Under the pieces are notes generated by a model. That model did no database searches. It saw only the letters and a program-made list of their open reading frames with translations, and had not been told where the DNA came from. Positions 11,597 through 12,100 of a DNA stretch of 12,100 bases are shown here, one piece after another. Source of the DNA: Bacteroidales bacterium (GTDB taxonomy: Bacteria; Bacteroidota; Bacteroidia; Bacteroidales; UBA7960); contig PWHO01000138.1 in NCBI GenBank assembly GCA_003555385.1, positions 1 to 12,100 on the forward strand, in the 5' to 3' direction. The position numbers and the translations under genes were made by a program. Each line of letters opens with the position of its first letter. Positions within the stretch are counted from its first letter, which is position 1.

Positions 11597-12100
11597 CTAT
11601 TTTTTCTCTCTCCGGAAACACATGAACCAATCCAGGCAATACTGATCATCATCCTTGCTCTCAACTCTGTCTCTGGCTGTTCCGCAGGATCCCGGGGGAG
11701 GTACGATCACATCGTCACCCGGTTGCCAGTTGGCTGGTGTGGCGATCTGCTCTTTGTCAGCTTTCTGCATGGCGATGATCATCCGTTTGATTTCGTCCAT
11801 GTTCCGGCCTGTGCTCAGGGGATAATAAAGAATGGCACGCACTTTCGAATCCGGGTCCATAATGAATACCGCCCTGACAGCCTGTGTGGTGGAAGAATTA
11901 GAGTGGATCATTCCGAACTTCCTGGATACATGCATCTTGAGGTCTTCAATCACGGGGAAATTGACCTCCACGTTTTTCATCCCATTGAATTCTATTTTTT
12001 CTTTAATGGTGCGCAACCATGCAATGTGGGCATATATGCTGTCGATCGAAAGCCCTATCAGTTCGGTGTTCAGCTTGCGGAAGTCTTCCTGCATGGTGGC
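11597..12100 (-). CDS. Peroxiredoxin, Prx6/archaeal-type, 5' end outside the window
   Basis: The C-terminal 167 codons of a thiol peroxidase that reduces hydrogen peroxide and organic peroxides. The frame runs open through the window edge, so the N-terminal strand with the peroxidatic cysteine (usual motif PVCTTE) is not visible. Visible family marks are KLNTELIGLSIDSIYAHIAW, FPVIEDLK, the conserved Arg in TQAVRAVFIMDP (Arg74 counted from the ATG at 12094), and RAILYYPLSTGRNMDEI typical of the Prx6 subfamily. The tail contains QYCLDWFMCF (Cys153 and Cys159) like the YRCLDWWFCW resolving-cysteine tail of archaeal Prx6 enzymes, plus a further Cys137. This suggests a two-cysteine mechanism with C-terminal resolving cysteines rather than the one-cysteine type. 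The in-frame ATG at 12094 is internal to the domain and is not the true start. A strong hairpin follows the stop. Confidence 0.92.
   Translation of the reverse strand, partial: ATMQEDFRKLNTELIGLSIDSIYAHIAWLRTIKEKIEFNGMKNVEVNFPVIEDLKMHVSRKFGMIHSNSSTTQAVRAVFIMDPDSKVRAILYYPLSTGRNMDEIKRMIIAMQKADKEQIATPANWQPGDDVIVPPPGSCGTARDRVESKDDDQYCLDWFMCFRREKK

Overview
The window looks like an ordinary chromosomal segment of a Bacteroidota bacterium, probably Bacteroidales or a related marine or anaerobic lineage (inferred from gene content; no rRNA is present). Supporting signs are an HU-CCDC81/SPOR membrane protein, a bacterial GH3-family protein, an alkyltransferase-like protein with a PAHR site, start regions without obvious Shine-Dalgarno sequences, and several copies of the Bacteroidota promoter -7 element TAnnTTTG. 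No mobile element, CRISPR array, tRNA or rRNA was seen.

Layout. Positions 29-5581 lie on the minus strand and are read right to left. The first transcription unit is GH3-family protein, deoxynucleoside kinase and KdsB, ending in a hairpin plus T-run at about 2549-2579. The next unit is the HU/SPOR protein, TrmB and the alkyltransferase-like protein. A NifU-domain protein follows, with its own candidate promoter. Positions 5582-5750 form a divergent control region with a -7 element facing each way. From there a tightly packed five-gene plus-strand operon runs to 10236: an orphan membrane histidine kinase, a LolA-like protein, a YidD-domain protein with a signal peptide, and two exported helical-repeat proteins that share a C-terminal PGxGxVYAG membrane hairpin. 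It meets a minus-strand TM2-domain gene head-on with three bases between the stop codons. An outer-membrane beta-barrel gene, a 332-base intergenic region with a long palindrome, and the 3' part of a Prx6-type peroxiredoxin complete the window.

How the genes may work together. Most minus-strand genes are housekeeping: Fe-S handling, tRNA m7G46 methylation, DNA alkyl-lesion recognition, Kdo activation for lipopolysaccharide and deoxynucleoside salvage. The HU/SPOR protein may link DNA to the cell wall. The plus-strand operon is the part most worth attention. A sensor kinase without a response regulator is co-transcribed with four envelope proteins whose folds (LolA-like, YidD, TPR plus TM2/DUF5683-like hairpin) all point to envelope or outer-membrane biogenesis. 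A TM2 protein lies beside it. Its function cannot be read from the sequence.
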